DNA of 64,000 nucleotides from Monoplex corrugatus (Eukaryota > Mollusca > Gastropoda > Littorinimorpha > Ranellidae), in the NCBI GenBank assembly GCA_030674185.1, contig CM060312.1:49898307-49962306 (forward strand), written 5' to 3'. The stretch's first letter is position 1. Each line of letters starts with the position of its first letter. Below are positions 1 through 12,104 of this stretch, piece after piece. Below the pieces are notes generated by a model. It ran no database searches and had not been told where the DNA came from. It saw nothing but the letters and a program-made list of their open reading frames with translations. A program made the position numbers and the translations under genes.

Positions 1-451
1 GTGTCGGCCACAGTTTGCTGGTTGGCTTTGGGGAGACTCATGCATCTTTGAAGAGCTGGAGGGGAATTAGTGTGAAATGTTGCAAGGCTTTGTGCACTGG
101 CTTGTTCAGTGTGGATATTTCCGCCAGAATTTGTATGGATGGGCGCATGGGGTACTTGGAGTTGGAAAACAGTGTGTACGTTAATTTGATTTAAAGTGCA
201 AATAGCGTCTTCGGTGAATATGTAAGTTGTACGAAAAGAGATGCATTGAGCAAAGATAGTCACTGTGTGTTTGGTCATTTTGTCATTGTAACTTAATCCT
301 CTGTGGTCTTTGGTATACCCCAATTGCATTGGTTCATAGAAACACGTTTTTATTTCTTGATTACTGATCAAACGTATCATACGAACTAATGGAAAGGCTA
401 GTTTTTAATCATGTGAATACACAATCTCTTCTCTTGTTCTAGCAATAGCCT

Positions 452-520
<69 letters not shown>

Positions 521-601
521 TTTTTCTCTCCTCGCTGGTAATAAAGATAAGCTGAACAAACGCACTCCCACACCTCACTGTGTCTCTCCCTCTGTGTGTG
601 T

Positions 602-638
<37 letters not shown>

Positions 639-669
639 TGTGTGTTGTGGAAGAGAGAGAGAGAGAGAG

Positions 670-727
<58 letters not shown>

Positions 728-1040
728 TGTGAATGAGTGAGAGTGTGTGTGCTCACGCGCACGAGAAGTTAGTTGCTGTGTATGCGTATGTATATGACTT
801 TTGGTAACGGTATACAGAAGCATAAGTAGCTCGTAGAGAGCTCAATTGTCTTCGGCGCAGTTTTCACAGCAGGTGGTGCCCTGCTTGAGACCAGGGACTT
901 CATTGGGAAACAATAGTAGTGCCACCACCGGAGTCCGCACAAAAGGACACTTGCAGGCAGTCTCCCTCCAAAAATCAATCAGTACTGAGTACCACTCATC
1001 TGTACAAGTCTCTTCACGCTGCTTTTTGCTTGTCTAAAGA
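1..1040 (+). repeat. Segmental block U, copy 1
   Basis: Two sub-segments (about 1-120 and 840-1,040) recur in the same order at 14,390-15,060 and 20,590-21,220. The first shares a CACAGTTNGCTGGCTT-like start. The second shares a stretch of about 180 bases around GGACACTTGC followed by a TCAATACTGA-like motif. Divergence is high, so this is an old duplication. No open frame is conserved between the copies, so I read it as non-coding. A (CT)n and a (TG)n tract separate the two sub-segments. Confidence 0.6.
451..755. repeat. (CT)n then (TG)n microsatellites
   Basis: Pyrimidine tract at about 451-533, then an interrupted TG tract at about 586-755 with a short GA insert near 652-670. The translated frames here are only His-Thr, Val-Cys or Ser-Leu repeats. 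Confidence 0.95.
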
Positions 1041-1116
1041 AAAGGTACCTGGAGTAGACTTTTCGAAAGTGTTTTAACACTTACATACAAAATTAACATT
1101 ACATTGTCTCAGAAGT

Positions 1117-1695
1117 AGACTTTTCCCTCTGGGGATGTTGGGGGCTCTTTCAGTATAAATATATCCCCCACCTTCGGGAAATTCTGTGCAGAAATTTCCT
1201 CTTTTCTGTCCTCTCTTAGTTTCTGCCTTGTTCCTTTGCTTTCTGTCATTTCGTTCCTATCATTTTCGGCCTCAATGGTCCATTCACCTGTATGTGTTCG
1301 ATAAAGTCTTATGTACTTTTTCTTAGGATTGATAATTGGATACATATAAGAAGTGCAATTTTGGTTCTAGGTAGGTGGGATATGCCGAAACAATTTTAGG
1401 TAATTTAGGCCCGTTTTTATAAATGTTTTGGTGTCAGGCATTTAAGCATGCCTAAGGACACCAAAACATGCATGTGTTCAGGTGTGTTTTTTAATTCCCC
1501 TGTGCGATAAATTGGACGGAGTGGTCAACGCCGGGGCCATGTTCTTAGATTATGTGTATGAATGTATTGATATGTGTACTTAATTCTTTTTTTTTTTTTT
1601 TTTTTACTTGTTGAAATTTTGTGTTTTGAAACGGTTATAGCTCTGATATAGCTCTACGCAGTCGGCTGGGCTTTATACAACAATAACAATAACAA
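1117..1695 (+). mobile_element. Interspersed repeat family X, copy 1 (full length)
   Basis: One of eight copies of a repeat of about 530 bp. Copies share a start near GGGGGCTCTTTCAGTATAAA, a middle with TGGTCCATTCACCTGTATGT, and an end GCAGTCGGCTGGGCTTT followed by an (AACAAT)-rich tail. Uniform ends and no long frame suggest a SINE, a non-autonomous element or a LINE 3' end. I see no tRNA-like head. This copy contains a T20 run near 1,590. Confidence 0.8.
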
Positions 1696-1699
1696 GCAA

Positions 1700-2215
1700 T
1701 CTTAAAGTGGAATATGTATAATACCGCAGACACTTTGAACTAATGCTTCAGTTTGCATACATGGAGAGATTGATTGTGGAGCCAAGTGTTTCCTGTTTAT
1801 AAGATTTGTATAGAGTAATGTAGGAGTTCATTCCTTTGCTGTTGGGGTGGACTCAAACGCATATCCATACTGTTTTCTGTCTTTCCTGTTGAGTGATGTT
1901 GCTGTTCTTGATAAACTCGTAAATAAATATTTCATTAGATTTTTTTCTGACAGAATCCGCCTTTTGCCCGAATATAGCTCAAGTGACAAAAAAGATTCCC
2001 ATCACCCCTGCCCGAGCAGTTCTCGAAGATGAAACTCATTCCTTCTCACTGGTTTCTTTCACCTAGACCATGTGTAAACGATTACAGAAGAGACACTGCT
2101 CTTGCCGAGTAATTTTAAGCCTCCAATTCAATGCAGTCGTTTTGATCAATTTGGCTTATAGACAAGGCCTCGCTGATACACAAGTTCTCAAAGAGATAGT
2201 TGTGCCCTAACTCAG
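1700..2215. other. No recognised feature
   Basis: About 500 bases of AT-rich sequence with no conserved frame or repeat that I can identify. Confidence 0.5.
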
Positions 2216-2217
<2 letters not shown>

Positions 2218-2247
<30 letters not shown>

Positions 2248-2276
2248 GTGCGCGCGCGTGTGTGTGTGCGCGCGCG
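2218..2276. repeat. C-run, (CT)n and (TG/CG)n microsatellite
   Basis: A poly-C run passes into CT repeats and then alternating TG/CG dinucleotides. The purine-pyrimidine alternation could favour Z-DNA. Confidence 0.9.
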
Positions 2277-2289
2277 ACTGTTTGTTCTA

Positions 2290-2321
2290 TTCCTTTAAAG
2301 CGCTGTATAAGTAAAATCATT

Positions 2322-2387
<66 letters not shown>

Positions 2388-2388
2388 T
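2290..2388 (+). mobile_element. L2/CR1-like LINE 3' tail relic with (ATC)n
   Basis: The motif AAAGCGCTGTATAAGTAAAA followed directly by about 65 bases of ATC repeats is the usual 3' end of L2-type LINEs, whose tails end in short tandem repeats. Only the tail is visible. An opposite-strand tail with the same layout is at 12,690-12,755. Confidence 0.6.
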
Positions 2389-2623
2389 TATTATTGTAGT
2401 AGTATTGTTATTATTAAAGTTGTAGTGAATTGTCTTACGATTGATTTTGACTTATGAATTGACTGTGAGAAAATTAAAGGAAAATGAAGCATGAAGTTAA
2501 AGCAAAGTAATTCTGACAGTAAAAACTATGATTTTGAAATGAATAGGAATTCACAGCCTTCTTCCACAACTGGTTTAAATACTCTATCAAAACTACACGA
2601 ATTTATCAAAATAGTGTGATTTA

Positions 2624-2890
2624 TGTTGTGCTGGTTATTACAATACCACGTTTCTGTAACTGTGAAATTGTGTGCTGGTTATTACAATACCACGTTTCTG
2701 TAACTGTGAAATTGTGTGCTGGTTATTACAATACCACATTTCTTTAACTCTGAAATTGTGTGCTGGTTATTAAATACCATGTTTCTGTAACTGTGGAATT
2801 GTGCGCTGGTTGTTAGAATACCACATTTCTGTAACTGTGGAATTGTACGCTGATTGTTAGAATACCACATTTCTGTAACTGTGGAATTGT
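2624..2890. repeat. Minisatellite, about 44-bp unit
   Basis: About six tandem copies of a unit containing TTACAATACCACGTTTCTGT and a GAAATTGTGTGCTGG stretch. The last copies have diverged. Confidence 0.9.
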
Positions 2891-3035
2891 GTGTATATCA
2901 CTTGAATGGTTCCTGAATTATCCAGAGTATATAAACTCCATTACAAGAAGCAGAGATTGGAAGGGAAGATACGGTGAAGGGCTTTACTGGGTAGTCGATA
3001 GTAACTGGTACATCGTTATCAGTGTGGAAACCCCC

Positions 3036-3590
3036 CCCCCCCCCCCCGTGCGGATGCTGGGGGCTCTTTCACTATAAATAGTATCCCCACCTTCTGGAAA
3101 TTCTGTGCTAGAAATTTCCTCTTTTCTGTCACTCTCTTTGTTTCTGCCTTATTACTTTGCTTTCTGTCATTTCTTCTATCAGTTTCTGCATTGCTGGTCC
3201 ATTCACCTGTGTGTGTGTTCAATGAAGTCTTACGTACGTTCTCTTAGGATTGATAATTGGGTACTTGTGTTAAGTGCATTTTTGGCTCTAGGGAAATGAG
3301 ATGCGAAAGCAATTTTAGGTAATTTAGGCCTATTTTTATAATGTTTTTAGTGTCCTTAGTTAATTTTAGACTTGTATTCAGGTTTGGTTTTTAAATCCCC
3401 ATGTGCGATAAATTGGACGGAATGGTCAACACCAGGGGCATCTCCTTAGTTTATGTGCGCAAATGCATTGATTTGTGTACTTCATTTTCTTTTCTTTTTT
3501 TCCTGTTGAAGTATTGCGTATGTTTTGAAGCTTTTATAGCCCAGATATGGCTCTGTGCAGTCGGCTGGGCTTTAAACAACAATAACAATA
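3036..3590 (+). mobile_element. Repeat family X, copy 2 (full length)
   Basis: Closely similar to the copy at 1,117 and same strand. It begins next to a C15 run and ends in GCAGTCGGCTGGGCTTT plus AACAACAATAACAATAA. Confidence 0.8.
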
Positions 3591-3827
3591 AATGTGGAAA
3601 ACGCACACTGTATCACGAAATCAGTATACATGTTTTTGTCATGTTATGAATGCACCTTTGATTTTTGTTGATGATTGTAAAGAGATGATTTGTTCTTCTT
3701 GTGGTTGGAAATTATGTTGATCTAATACTTTAACGTATATTTGACACCATGTCTTCTAATAGAAGACTATAAATTCCGTTATGCATATGACAGTAAGACG
3801 TAGCGGGAAGATCAGAGATTGTTACTG

Positions 3828-4335
3828 TTATTGATGCTTGGAGGCCAGCCAGGTACGCAGGGCCCTGTCAGGGCTATAGACATCTCGTACACCTTACCTC
3901 ACTGGAGGGGAAGAAACACATGGAAAAGAAAACTAGGCACACAGTCATGTCAATGCATTTTCGCGCATAATCTAAGGATATGCCCCTGGCATTGACCACT
4001 CCCTCCAATTTATCACCAGGGGATTTAAAGAATACCTGACTACAAATGTAAACATTGCTAAGGACACTAAAACATACATTTAAAAATTGGGCCTGAACTA
4101 CCTAAAATTGCTACTGCACATTACATTTTATTAGAGCCGAAAATACACACAGTACATGTACCCAATTATCAAAAATAAGAGAAAGTATGTAAGGCTTTAT
4201 CGAACACATACAGGTGAATGGACCAGCAAGGCAGAAAAGAAGAAATGACAGAAAACAAAGGAGCAGTGGAGAAGCAAAGAGAGTGATATAAAAGAGGACA
4301 TTTTTAGCACAGAATTTCAACAACAATAACAACAA
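3828..4335 (-). mobile_element. Repeat family X, copy 3 (inverted)
   Basis: Reverse complement of family X. Its AAC/AAT tail side is near 3,828 and its 5' side near 4,310. A second AACAACAATAACAACA stretch lies at the 5' edge (4,319-4,335), so the copy has a tail-like sequence at both ends, perhaps because another X tail lay next to it. Confidence 0.75.
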
Positions 4336-4649
4336 AAAAGGGGGTGGGGTGGTACTATTCATATAAGAGGGTTGGATAGGTCAAGAGATGGAGTTTGAGA
4401 GAAAAGACAGAAGGCACCAGTCTTCAGCTCGTGTCTCTTTTAGATACATGACTGTATAATGTTCAGTTGTAGTGTTTTGTGAGATGAGTAATTTTATGTG
4501 TGTCGACAAATCTTTTCTCTTAATTTAAACAACAACAGAATGAGTTGAAGTAAAGATTGTACGTATTGACATATATGACTACGATCTATTTATTTGTTTA
4601 TCAAACCTCAGTGGGCGTTATAAGCTCCAGTAATAAAATGTGAATAGCC

Positions 4650-5085
4650 TGAAAATACCATTGCAGCTCTGAACAAAACTGCATGACACACAGTTTGCAC
4701 TAATTAGACCGTGTTCAAAAACCATACAGCTCCTTTCAAAAAGCAGCTAGCCGCCATTATTAACAGAATCAAAGAGCCGTGGTCTTAGACCCGAACAATA
4801 CACGCACCGCCAGTTTCAACTGCAACGAAAACAAAGAGATGCTGGCAATATCGGAAGGCTATTTCACACAAGAAGAAATCTTAATTTTTGGAGGTGATGA
4901 GCTTTTTAAATTTCCTCCTTGCTTTGCTAGCGTCACATATTGATTTAAAGATGATATAATTTTGGCCTCATGTGTTTTGATTAGCGTCTTTTTCTCGCTG
5001 GGATTTAACAGTTCAAACCGTTGTTGTAATTCCATTTGAAGGTCACCAAGACAGTAATGTTTTAGATTTAGGAATATGTATGACA
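4650..5085 (+). repeat. Segmental block T, copy 1
   Basis: Resembles 21,660-22,080 along its length. Shared features include AATACACGCAC, ACAAAGAGATGCT, a TTTCACACA stretch, GGTGATGA, AGCGTCAC..ATTGATT and AAGGTCACCAA. There is no shared open frame. Confidence 0.6.
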
Positions 5086-5247
5086 TATGCTATCAGGTCA
5101 CAAAATAGTATGATGATTGTTGATTTAAACTTAAAATCCAAGAATAGATCAGGAACTGGTTTCAAGACAGCAAATAAAATCTGATCGTAGGTTCTTTCCT
5201 TAGAAGGTACGATTTAAAGTGAAAGAAATCTCTGGCTCTGTCTCTGT

Positions 5248-5249
5248 CT

Positions 5250-5306
<57 letters not shown>

Positions 5307-5693
5307 TGAGAGAGAGAAGAGATTGGAAACATGTACAGATGTACATCGGCCGTGGATCATAGTACAAACAGGAGGGTTGCGGTGAAATTGGGGGTATGTT
5401 AATTTCATGTAGAGTTACAATTTTGAATGAATGATTCACAATAGAGATACCACTGATAAATAATAATACAATTACATCACCTACATGAAACTACATCATT
5501 GTTATTTTCAATTCCATTAGATCAAATTTTCATGAACAATTAATTACTCGACATGTTTGTGAATCCGCTTGTTGTGTGTGTGTGTGTGTGTGTATGTGTG
5601 TGTGTGTGTGTGTGGTGCTGTGTGTGTGTGTGTAGTGCGTGGTGTGTGCGTGTGTGTGATGGTGGTGTGGTTGTGTGGTGTGTGGTGTGTGTG

Positions 5694-5725
<32 letters not shown>
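5248..5725. repeat. (TG)n microsatellites
   Basis: A TG tract at 5,248-5,305, then an interrupted TG tract at 5,573-5,725. Unique AT-rich sequence lies between them. Confidence 0.95.
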
Positions 5726-5769
5726 GTTAATCACTGTATTAACCATTGATATCTCTCTTCATTTAAACA

Positions 5770-5965
5770 GCTTCGTTCATTTCTTGTATTTCTATCATCT
5801 GCCCCTCCTTGCTACCGACACTGTTCCATGTGACGTGGGACAATCATCATGTTCATAGTTCTTTGCTTCCATTTCTTCGCCATTGTCTCACCTAGTGTCT
5901 GCTTCCTGTCCCTCCTTCTTAGACCTGAAGATGGTGGCAATGGATTAAGAAAGAAAAAAAAATAA
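5770..5965 (+). repeat. Segmental block S, copy 1
   Basis: Shares a layout with 17,355-17,640 and 23,360-23,610: a C/T-rich segment, ..ACGTGGGA.AA.CATCATGTTC.., then CTTCC-rich sequence and a G/A-rich end like CTGAAGATGGTGGCAATGGA followed by purine runs. Confidence 0.55.
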
Positions 5966-6001
5966 TAAGACGAAAAGAGGATGAGAAAAAGGGCTGTGTG
6001 T

Positions 6002-6033
6002 GTGGTGGTGCGTGTGCGTGCGTGCGTGCGTGC

Positions 6034-6099
<66 letters not shown>
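6002..6099. repeat. (TG)n microsatellite with GTGC interruptions
   Basis: TG tract preceded by GTGCGTGC units. It separates block S from block W. Confidence 0.95.
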
Positions 6100-6101
<2 letters not shown>

Positions 6102-6209
6102 CCACTTTCAGGAATCTGCTTCAAAGATTCGTACTGCACTCTAGAAGCATAAAAAAGCAGCGCAACTGCTTAGGCACAATGCTTCCATTATTAAATCATG
6201 ACCCATCTG

Positions 6210-7055
6210 AAGTCTTCCTTTTGTTCCTGGAACTTTAGCTTAGGGGCCATAAATCACCCTCTGAGCACGATCCCATTGACATGTGAATCACACCGTTCAG
6301 ACCTAACGATATACAAAATGCAGTGCATATCTTTTGTGGTTGTTCAGTGTTATCTCACCATAGTCTATGTCCTCCATTCAGAAGTTGTCCAAACCCAACC
6401 CTGCCCACTTCCCCAGCGTCGTGTTAATTAAATAATTTCCCAATTTGTTCATTAATCTCCTCAACTGAGCCTAGTACATTTTTTTTATCCAGGTCTGTCA
6501 CGACCACCAGAAGTTTTTTCACCTCAGGTTCCCAATATCACAGGGATTCGGGCTAGCACGTCACCTTGCAGATACTTGTATGCCTACCTTAATGCTCCTA
6601 GGGGCCTGCTGGTCCTGTTGCCAGTAGCACCTATTGAGTTGATTAGGTGGAAACTGGTCAGGTTGAGTGCAGTGCACGTGATAAGAACGATATATGGGAA
6701 ATGACAAGCTGATGGCTAGGAAATGGCCTGACTGGCATGCTTTGGTGGAAGCTTGATCCTCGTTAAATGTGCTTTTTACCTAAATTTTCTCGTTGTTGCT
6801 GCACCACTTGGGTAGTCTGTAATGCATCACAGAATCGAGCTCTTTGTAGCTGGAAAACGTTTCGTTAATGGATTTTTGTCATATTCTTTGTTGGTCTCGT
6901 TTCTTGGTTTATAAAAGACGTTGATTCGGGTCAACCTGTAGCTGTTGTTGATTTGTAAACGAAGACACGATTCTTTCCTTTACGGTATACGAAGTGTTTG
7001 AGGCCGTGCTAGTTAAAGTTCCAGTTTCACATTCACGATCTTTCTTTCTGTTCAT
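6210..7055 (+). repeat. Segmental block W, copy 1
   Basis: Matches 10,510-11,640 and 24,770-25,680. Shared features include GGCCATAAATCAC, a GGGCTAGCA..TC.CCTTG segment, TGGGAAATGACAAGCTGAT, TCCTCGTTAA and a CTTGGGTAG segment. This copy is shortened in the middle relative to the other two. Confidence 0.65.
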
Positions 7056-7335
7056 TTGTATCTCTTACGAGCTCGAGCTCTTACCGGCTGTGTAAATACA
7101 CTATTAGGATGTGGTCTGCTTGATATCATTGTCAATATGTATATCAGTGTGCTTGAAATGGGTATGTTTTCGTCTGAAAGCACATATGTGAATAGATGTT
7201 AAAGGAAATAAAGAACAGTGACATTTTTCGGTACATTGTGATTGAAATGGATATGTTTATGCAAATACAGAAACAAGACTCATAACTCATGTTAAGAGGA
7301 AAAATAAAAAAGAAGTGGGAGGAGAAAGAAAGATA

Positions 7336-7403
7336 GATAAATATAGGTAGATAGATAGATAGATAATAGATAAATAGACAGACAGACAGACAGACAGATA
7401 GAT

Positions 7404-7437
<34 letters not shown>

Positions 7438-7438
7438 T
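7336..7438. repeat. (GATA)n/(GACA)n/(GA)n compound microsatellite
   Basis: GATA units grade into GACA units and then GA repeats. Confidence 0.9.
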
Positions 7439-7654
7439 TTGTTTTATAATGATTGACAGTAATGATGTATTTCTTTTTCCCATTTGTAAGGTGGAGTATA
7501 TGTTTACATGATCGTTAACAAGCCTTATATATCAAGACAAAAACAAAACAAAACAAAAACAAACAAACAAAAAACCGAAACAAAAAACGAACAGGACACA
7601 AGAGCAATTGTCAGAAGAAAGAGAAGACAACAGGGGGAAAAGGGTACATTCCTA

Positions 7655-8388
7655 GGGGAGTGGACATTCTGTTACTGGAAGCAGCAGACGATTTTCAGAA
7701 TGTTAAGATGTTGCTCCTTCTTCGATGGACATCCAGTGTGGTGTCATTAGACGAATTTGGCACTTCAACAAAATGCCAACCACTGTTGCTTGAAATGAAC
7801 ATAAGTAAAGGGGAGAGAAAAACTGTCTTTTCTCCCTCCATTCTGTGACAGCCTGTAGAAGCAATCAGGGCGTTGATGAGCGCAGAGATTAAAGTAAAGG
7901 AGACTGTACTTGTGACCAGTGCCGCACTTCAAGCATCCCCTCTCAGACTGTGCCTTCAGTCTACTGTGCCTATGTTCTTGTTATCTCCGTTCAAGCGGTA
8001 CTCTCGTTCTTTCTTTTTCGTCTCTACTAGCAGTCTAAGTGGCATCCCCTCTCACGCTTCTTTGCTGTTTCATTAGGCGGACCACAGACCGCTGGCAAGT
8101 TTCGCTGCATGCGACCAAAGAGGGTTGATGCGACCTTCAGTCCAGCCCCAGGGGGACAAAACACCGCTTGCGACACAGAGGGTCGGAGTTGCTCTGGAAA
8201 TGGCAAAGCAGTATGAGGGGAACGTAATATGCAAATTTGGATTCTCACACTTTTGTCCGTCTGTTAGTACAAGCCAAGTGGCTAGTTTTTGTTAGATCAG
8301 AATGATGGAGAGAACTATCCGTTACTAGGCATGATTCAAAGGCAGTGTTTGCCTTCATTGGACTACCAATTGCGAACAAAGGGGGGGG

Positions 8389-8430
<42 letters not shown>

Positions 8431-8905
8431 CTGTAAATCGGACGAATACAAGTTACTTTGTCCATCCAATCGGTAACAGCTAAATAGCAGTGATGATGAA
8501 AATAAAACTATGCTGAGCCACAGAAATGAATGCTGAAGCAGAACTGTACACAATCACCCACTGAACAGCTCGTGACATAACTGGAAAATAGTTACCATGA
8601 CCATGACCTGTTCTTTTATAGATTTGTTATAGATTGGAAATAAATGAAGTATTGACTACGATTAACATGTATACACACTATTGTTGACATGTGTTTTTTT
8701 TTATCTATCCAAAGTAATACAAGAACCATGTATTTACCATTATCAGTCCTGCTTAAATTCATACGTACAGTTAACGTTGTCCTTCACATTCAGAGGCAAT
8801 GTGCCAGTGTTGTGTAATTCTGTTCATTTCAATGTTGGCACTTTTGTCTGTCTGTCTGATCATTTCATCCATTTTCTCTTTGGAAACAGCTGGTGAATTA
8901 AAGGG
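7655..8905 (+). repeat. Segmental block V, copy 1
   Basis: Aligns by eye with 12,105-13,870 and 18,895-19,870. Shared landmarks are CTGGAAGCAGCAGA, GGGCGTTGATGAGC, GTGACCAGT, a CTCTGGAAATGGCAAAGCAG-like stretch and an ACTGAACAGCTC-like stretch. A (GA)n tract at 8,388-8,428 lies inside this copy only. The frames here are not conserved between copies. Confidence 0.7.
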
Positions 8906-9180
8906 TTAGGACTTATAGAAACAATTTGAAATTATAATCACACTGTAACCAACAAAGCCAGGATTTCTCCAGCTACTCTGCTGCGATTCATGTTCGTTGA
9001 AGTTGAAAACAATTGTTTTTATATAGAAGAAACAACCAGAATATCACTTGAAATATTTTTTCTAATGTAATTAAGTATCCAGGGTTTTTGCGATCTGCTG
9101 TTGCTGCTTATTTTCACTGGTGACGATAAAGGAATGATTTATTACTATCATTGTGTGAAAATATTTGTATGTAGAATATC
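8906..9180. other. No recognised feature
   Basis: AT-rich sequence between block V and repeat Y with nothing I can assign. Confidence 0.5.
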
Positions 9181-9370
9181 AACCAGAAAAACACAAAAAT
9201 AAAAACGGGAAAGCGTATTTAATATTACAAAACAAAAGACAGGTACACATTTTCGGTTGACTGGCCTTTGTCATGCGTATACAAAGATCAAAGAGTAAAT
9301 GCCCCACACTTAACACATTCTGATAAAGGCCTCTTGGCCGATAATTTGCGCCTGTCTTGTTTTATTATCA
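9180..9370. mobile_element. Palindromic repeat family Y, copy 1 (both arms)
   Basis: Left arm contains TCGGTTGACTGGCCTTTGTC and right arm GATAAAGGCCTCTTGGCCGA followed by TTTGCGCCTGTCTTG, in inverted orientation around a spacer of about 50 bp. Related arms are at 31,090, 35,205, 39,060, 46,895 and 60,930. The GGCC-hairpin core resembles terminal repeats of Penelope-like elements; that is inference. Confidence 0.6.
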
Positions 9371-9384
9371 TTATTAGATGTGCT

Positions 9385-10230
9385 GTGACAAGTTATTTGA
9401 CTCACGAGTGCAACCAATAGTCCAATGTGGAGCATAAATACGGGGACTTGAAATAGGAATGCCAGTAGAAAGAGTGCACTTTTTTGCTTTAAAAAGGTTT
9501 CGTGGTGTTAATAAAACAATGTGATTTATGGAAAGTCTGGAAGATTTTCAATACATGTAAATTCATTTGTTCGATGTATAAGATACTGGTTAAAATTAAC
9601 ACAAATGGATAATACTAGGCTGCCTTTTAAAGCCTGTAACATGTTATACGACTTAGATTGTAGCGGTAGACATTCCAGGACATCAAATGTACACAAGAGT
9701 TTAGGTCAGTATGGATTTGCCCTTATTTGAGAAAATCATGGAGAAGAGAATATGAATGGTTTTATGGGTTGTTTCAAGCAGAGAATTATCGACTGTATGT
9801 GACAAGACTACTGATCATATACAAATCAGTGACAAATTTTCCTCATACAGGACGTTTAACACTTCCAAGCGCATTTAACCTTATATTTTAATGTGTATAA
9901 ATAGGTTTATTAAGCAAGCATTGGCAAAATTTTGATGTGGTATGTCAGAAATTGTTATGCATTCCAGACGATATACAGCAACAGTTTATATGATTATGCA
10001 CCCTGTGTAACAATGACACTAAAGATGGAAGCCCATTTTGTTTCTATGTGTTCTGCTGTTTGTGACTTAAGAAAAGATCTGATTCCATAAAGATGCTATG
10101 AGTTTCCCACAAGAAGAAAGTTAATTCAACTTCTCTCGACAAAAAATGAACAAGTAATGGGAATTTCAGCATTATTTTTTATGCAGATCTCCCCAAAAGG
10201 TAAAAAGGTGTTTCATTTGTATTTATACAT
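9385..10230 (+). pseudogene. LINE ORF2 C-terminal fragment, decayed
   Basis: The conceptual product has the post-RT region of a mollusc-type LINE. A stretch like LFDSRVQPIVQCGA and VERVHFFALKRF is followed by a GKSGRFSIHVNSFVRCIRYW segment, then NMLYDLDCSG and QYGFALI. Further degraded segments lie after a stop at 9,728 and frame changes. The pattern, with a short terminal Cys/His-rich region and a TKNEQV motif near 10,135, is typical of the C-terminal tail of such elements. The RT catalytic core is absent, so this is a 5'-truncated dead copy. The family assignment is from memory of LINE tails; a protein search would confirm or reject it. Confidence 0.6.
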
Positions 10231-10351
10231 TTATGCATTTATATGTCTGTATTTTATTTGTACATTGTTTGTATATGGATTTGTGTGTTCTGATGAGCAT
10301 TGCCTACCCAATTTTGTCAAAACTCTGTTCTATTTCAGTCTCCTCCATAAG

Positions 10352-10353
<2 letters not shown>

Positions 10354-10431
<78 letters not shown>

Positions 10432-10440
10432 CTTTCCCCC
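10354..10440. repeat. (CTGT)n-(CT)n microsatellite
   Basis: CTGT units followed by CT and CTTT repeats just upstream of block W copy 2. Confidence 0.95.
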
Positions 10441-10509
10441 CTCTTTCTCTTCTCAGCACAACCACTTTACAGTCGATTTACGTTTCACAGAAACGTGTCC
10501 TCTGAGGAT

Positions 10510-11225
10510 TGCATTAACTCTTTTTGTCCAACTTCAATGTTCTTTTGTTTCCCAGACTCTGAGCAGAAATGGCCATAAATCACTACCAGAGGATTAATCC
10601 CCAGGTGGTATATTACATGTAAATCACATCCCATATCCCTGATGATACGTCAAATCCAATGCCGTATCTTTCATGGCACATTAAATCACCTCTGATACCT
10701 CTGGTAATGTGTCAAATCCAATGGCATCCTCCCCATGGTACGTAAAATCATGCCCTAAACCTTTGATGATATGTAAATCACAGTCTGGTGGGTTCCACAA
10801 CAGCCACCACCATAGAACCAGTTCCATTTGTGTGTATATGGTGCAAGACCGCTGATCATGTGCAGTTTCGTTCAGTTGCCCTGTCCTGTCATCAGCACAA
10901 GAGTCTGAGCCAGCATGTCGCCTTGATGATTGCTTGCCCGTCTGCAAACGCTTCTCAGGCCTCCTAAGTCTTGTCCCCAGTAGCATCCGATGAGTTGATG
11001 AAGTGGAAGCAGCCACGTCGACTGCAATTCGATCAGCATAGAGATGCTGCTTTGGGAAATGACTAGCTGATTGCCAGGAAACCGCAAGATCGGTGTGCTC
11101 GTGTTGCATGGTGCTCAGAGCAAGATCGTCATTAACTTCGTTTTTGTTTATTTGTTTGTTTGTTTGTGTGCGCGTGCTTGCGCGCTTGCTTGTGTGTATG
11201 TGTGTGTGTGTATGTGTGTGTGTGT

Positions 11226-11313
<88 letters not shown>

Positions 11314-11640
11314 TGCTTGGTTCAAGATGGTGTTGTTGCCATACGCCATTTAGGGGTGGGTAATGGTGGTACATCACAGAATCTGGCTGTATATGTCTGT
11401 GAGGCTGTAAAAGTTAGTTGCTGGGGAATTTGTTCTTTTGTTTTGTTTTTCAACTTCACTATTCAGAAAGAGGACACTGGTTCAGACTGACTCATATCAT
11501 ACATGACTGTGTTAGAAAACATTGCAGTTCTAAACTGATTGTGAAGTGATATTTGAATCTTGGATTTATGAGAAATTGTGAATATTTTAATTTGAAAAGG
11601 AGCTTCCCAGGATCCAGGTCCTACTGTCAAAAATGAGCCT
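10510..11640 (+). repeat. Segmental block W, copy 2
   Basis: The most complete W copy. It starts near GCATTAACTC, includes CATCCGATGAGTTGATGA and TGGGAAATGACTAGCTGAT, and is split by a (TG)n tract at about 11,143-11,312. It continues with a CCATACGCCATTTAGGGGTG stretch and ends near 11,640. It matches 24,770-25,680 over most of its length. The long translated frames across it include the (TG)n and are not conserved. Confidence 0.7.
11143..11312. repeat. (TTTG)n/(TG)n microsatellite
   Basis: TTTG units pass into a TG tract of about 100 bases, ending at TGCTTGCTTGG. It lies inside block W copy 2. Confidence 0.95.
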
Positions 11641-12104
11641 CAACTCAATACTTCCCATGAAGAGATTAACGAGGCCAAAAGCACGTAACAGTTTATGTTC
11701 ATGATGCCAGCATCTTTCACTAAAGCCATAGTTGTGTTAATTTATTTATTGACCAGTGTGATTTTACAACGACAGTCTCGCATGCTATGCACCAGTTTCT
11801 CTTTGAGGTAAAATTTGCAGTAGAAATGGATATTTTAATTTTCACTGGCTGACTAACGTGAGCTGTATGTATGTCTTGGTGTGCCTGGTGATTGCCAAAG
11901 ACAAATATGAAATGTAGAACATGGTATTGGACCAAAACGAGAGAGAGAGAGAGAGATGGATGGCTGATGGGGATATTTTTTTTATAATTCCATTTTTTTT
12001 GTAAGGCAGAGTGGTGTTTGCTATTGAGAGATCCCGAGAGATTCTGGCTGTGCGAGCCGTAATATGAAGAAATGGACAAGAAGATAGAGGCACGTATGTA
12101 GGGA

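Noticed and set aside
10681..11349. 222-codon minus-strand frame across block W copy 2
   Set aside because: The first third is a (CA)n translation and the remainder is not kept open in the other W copies.
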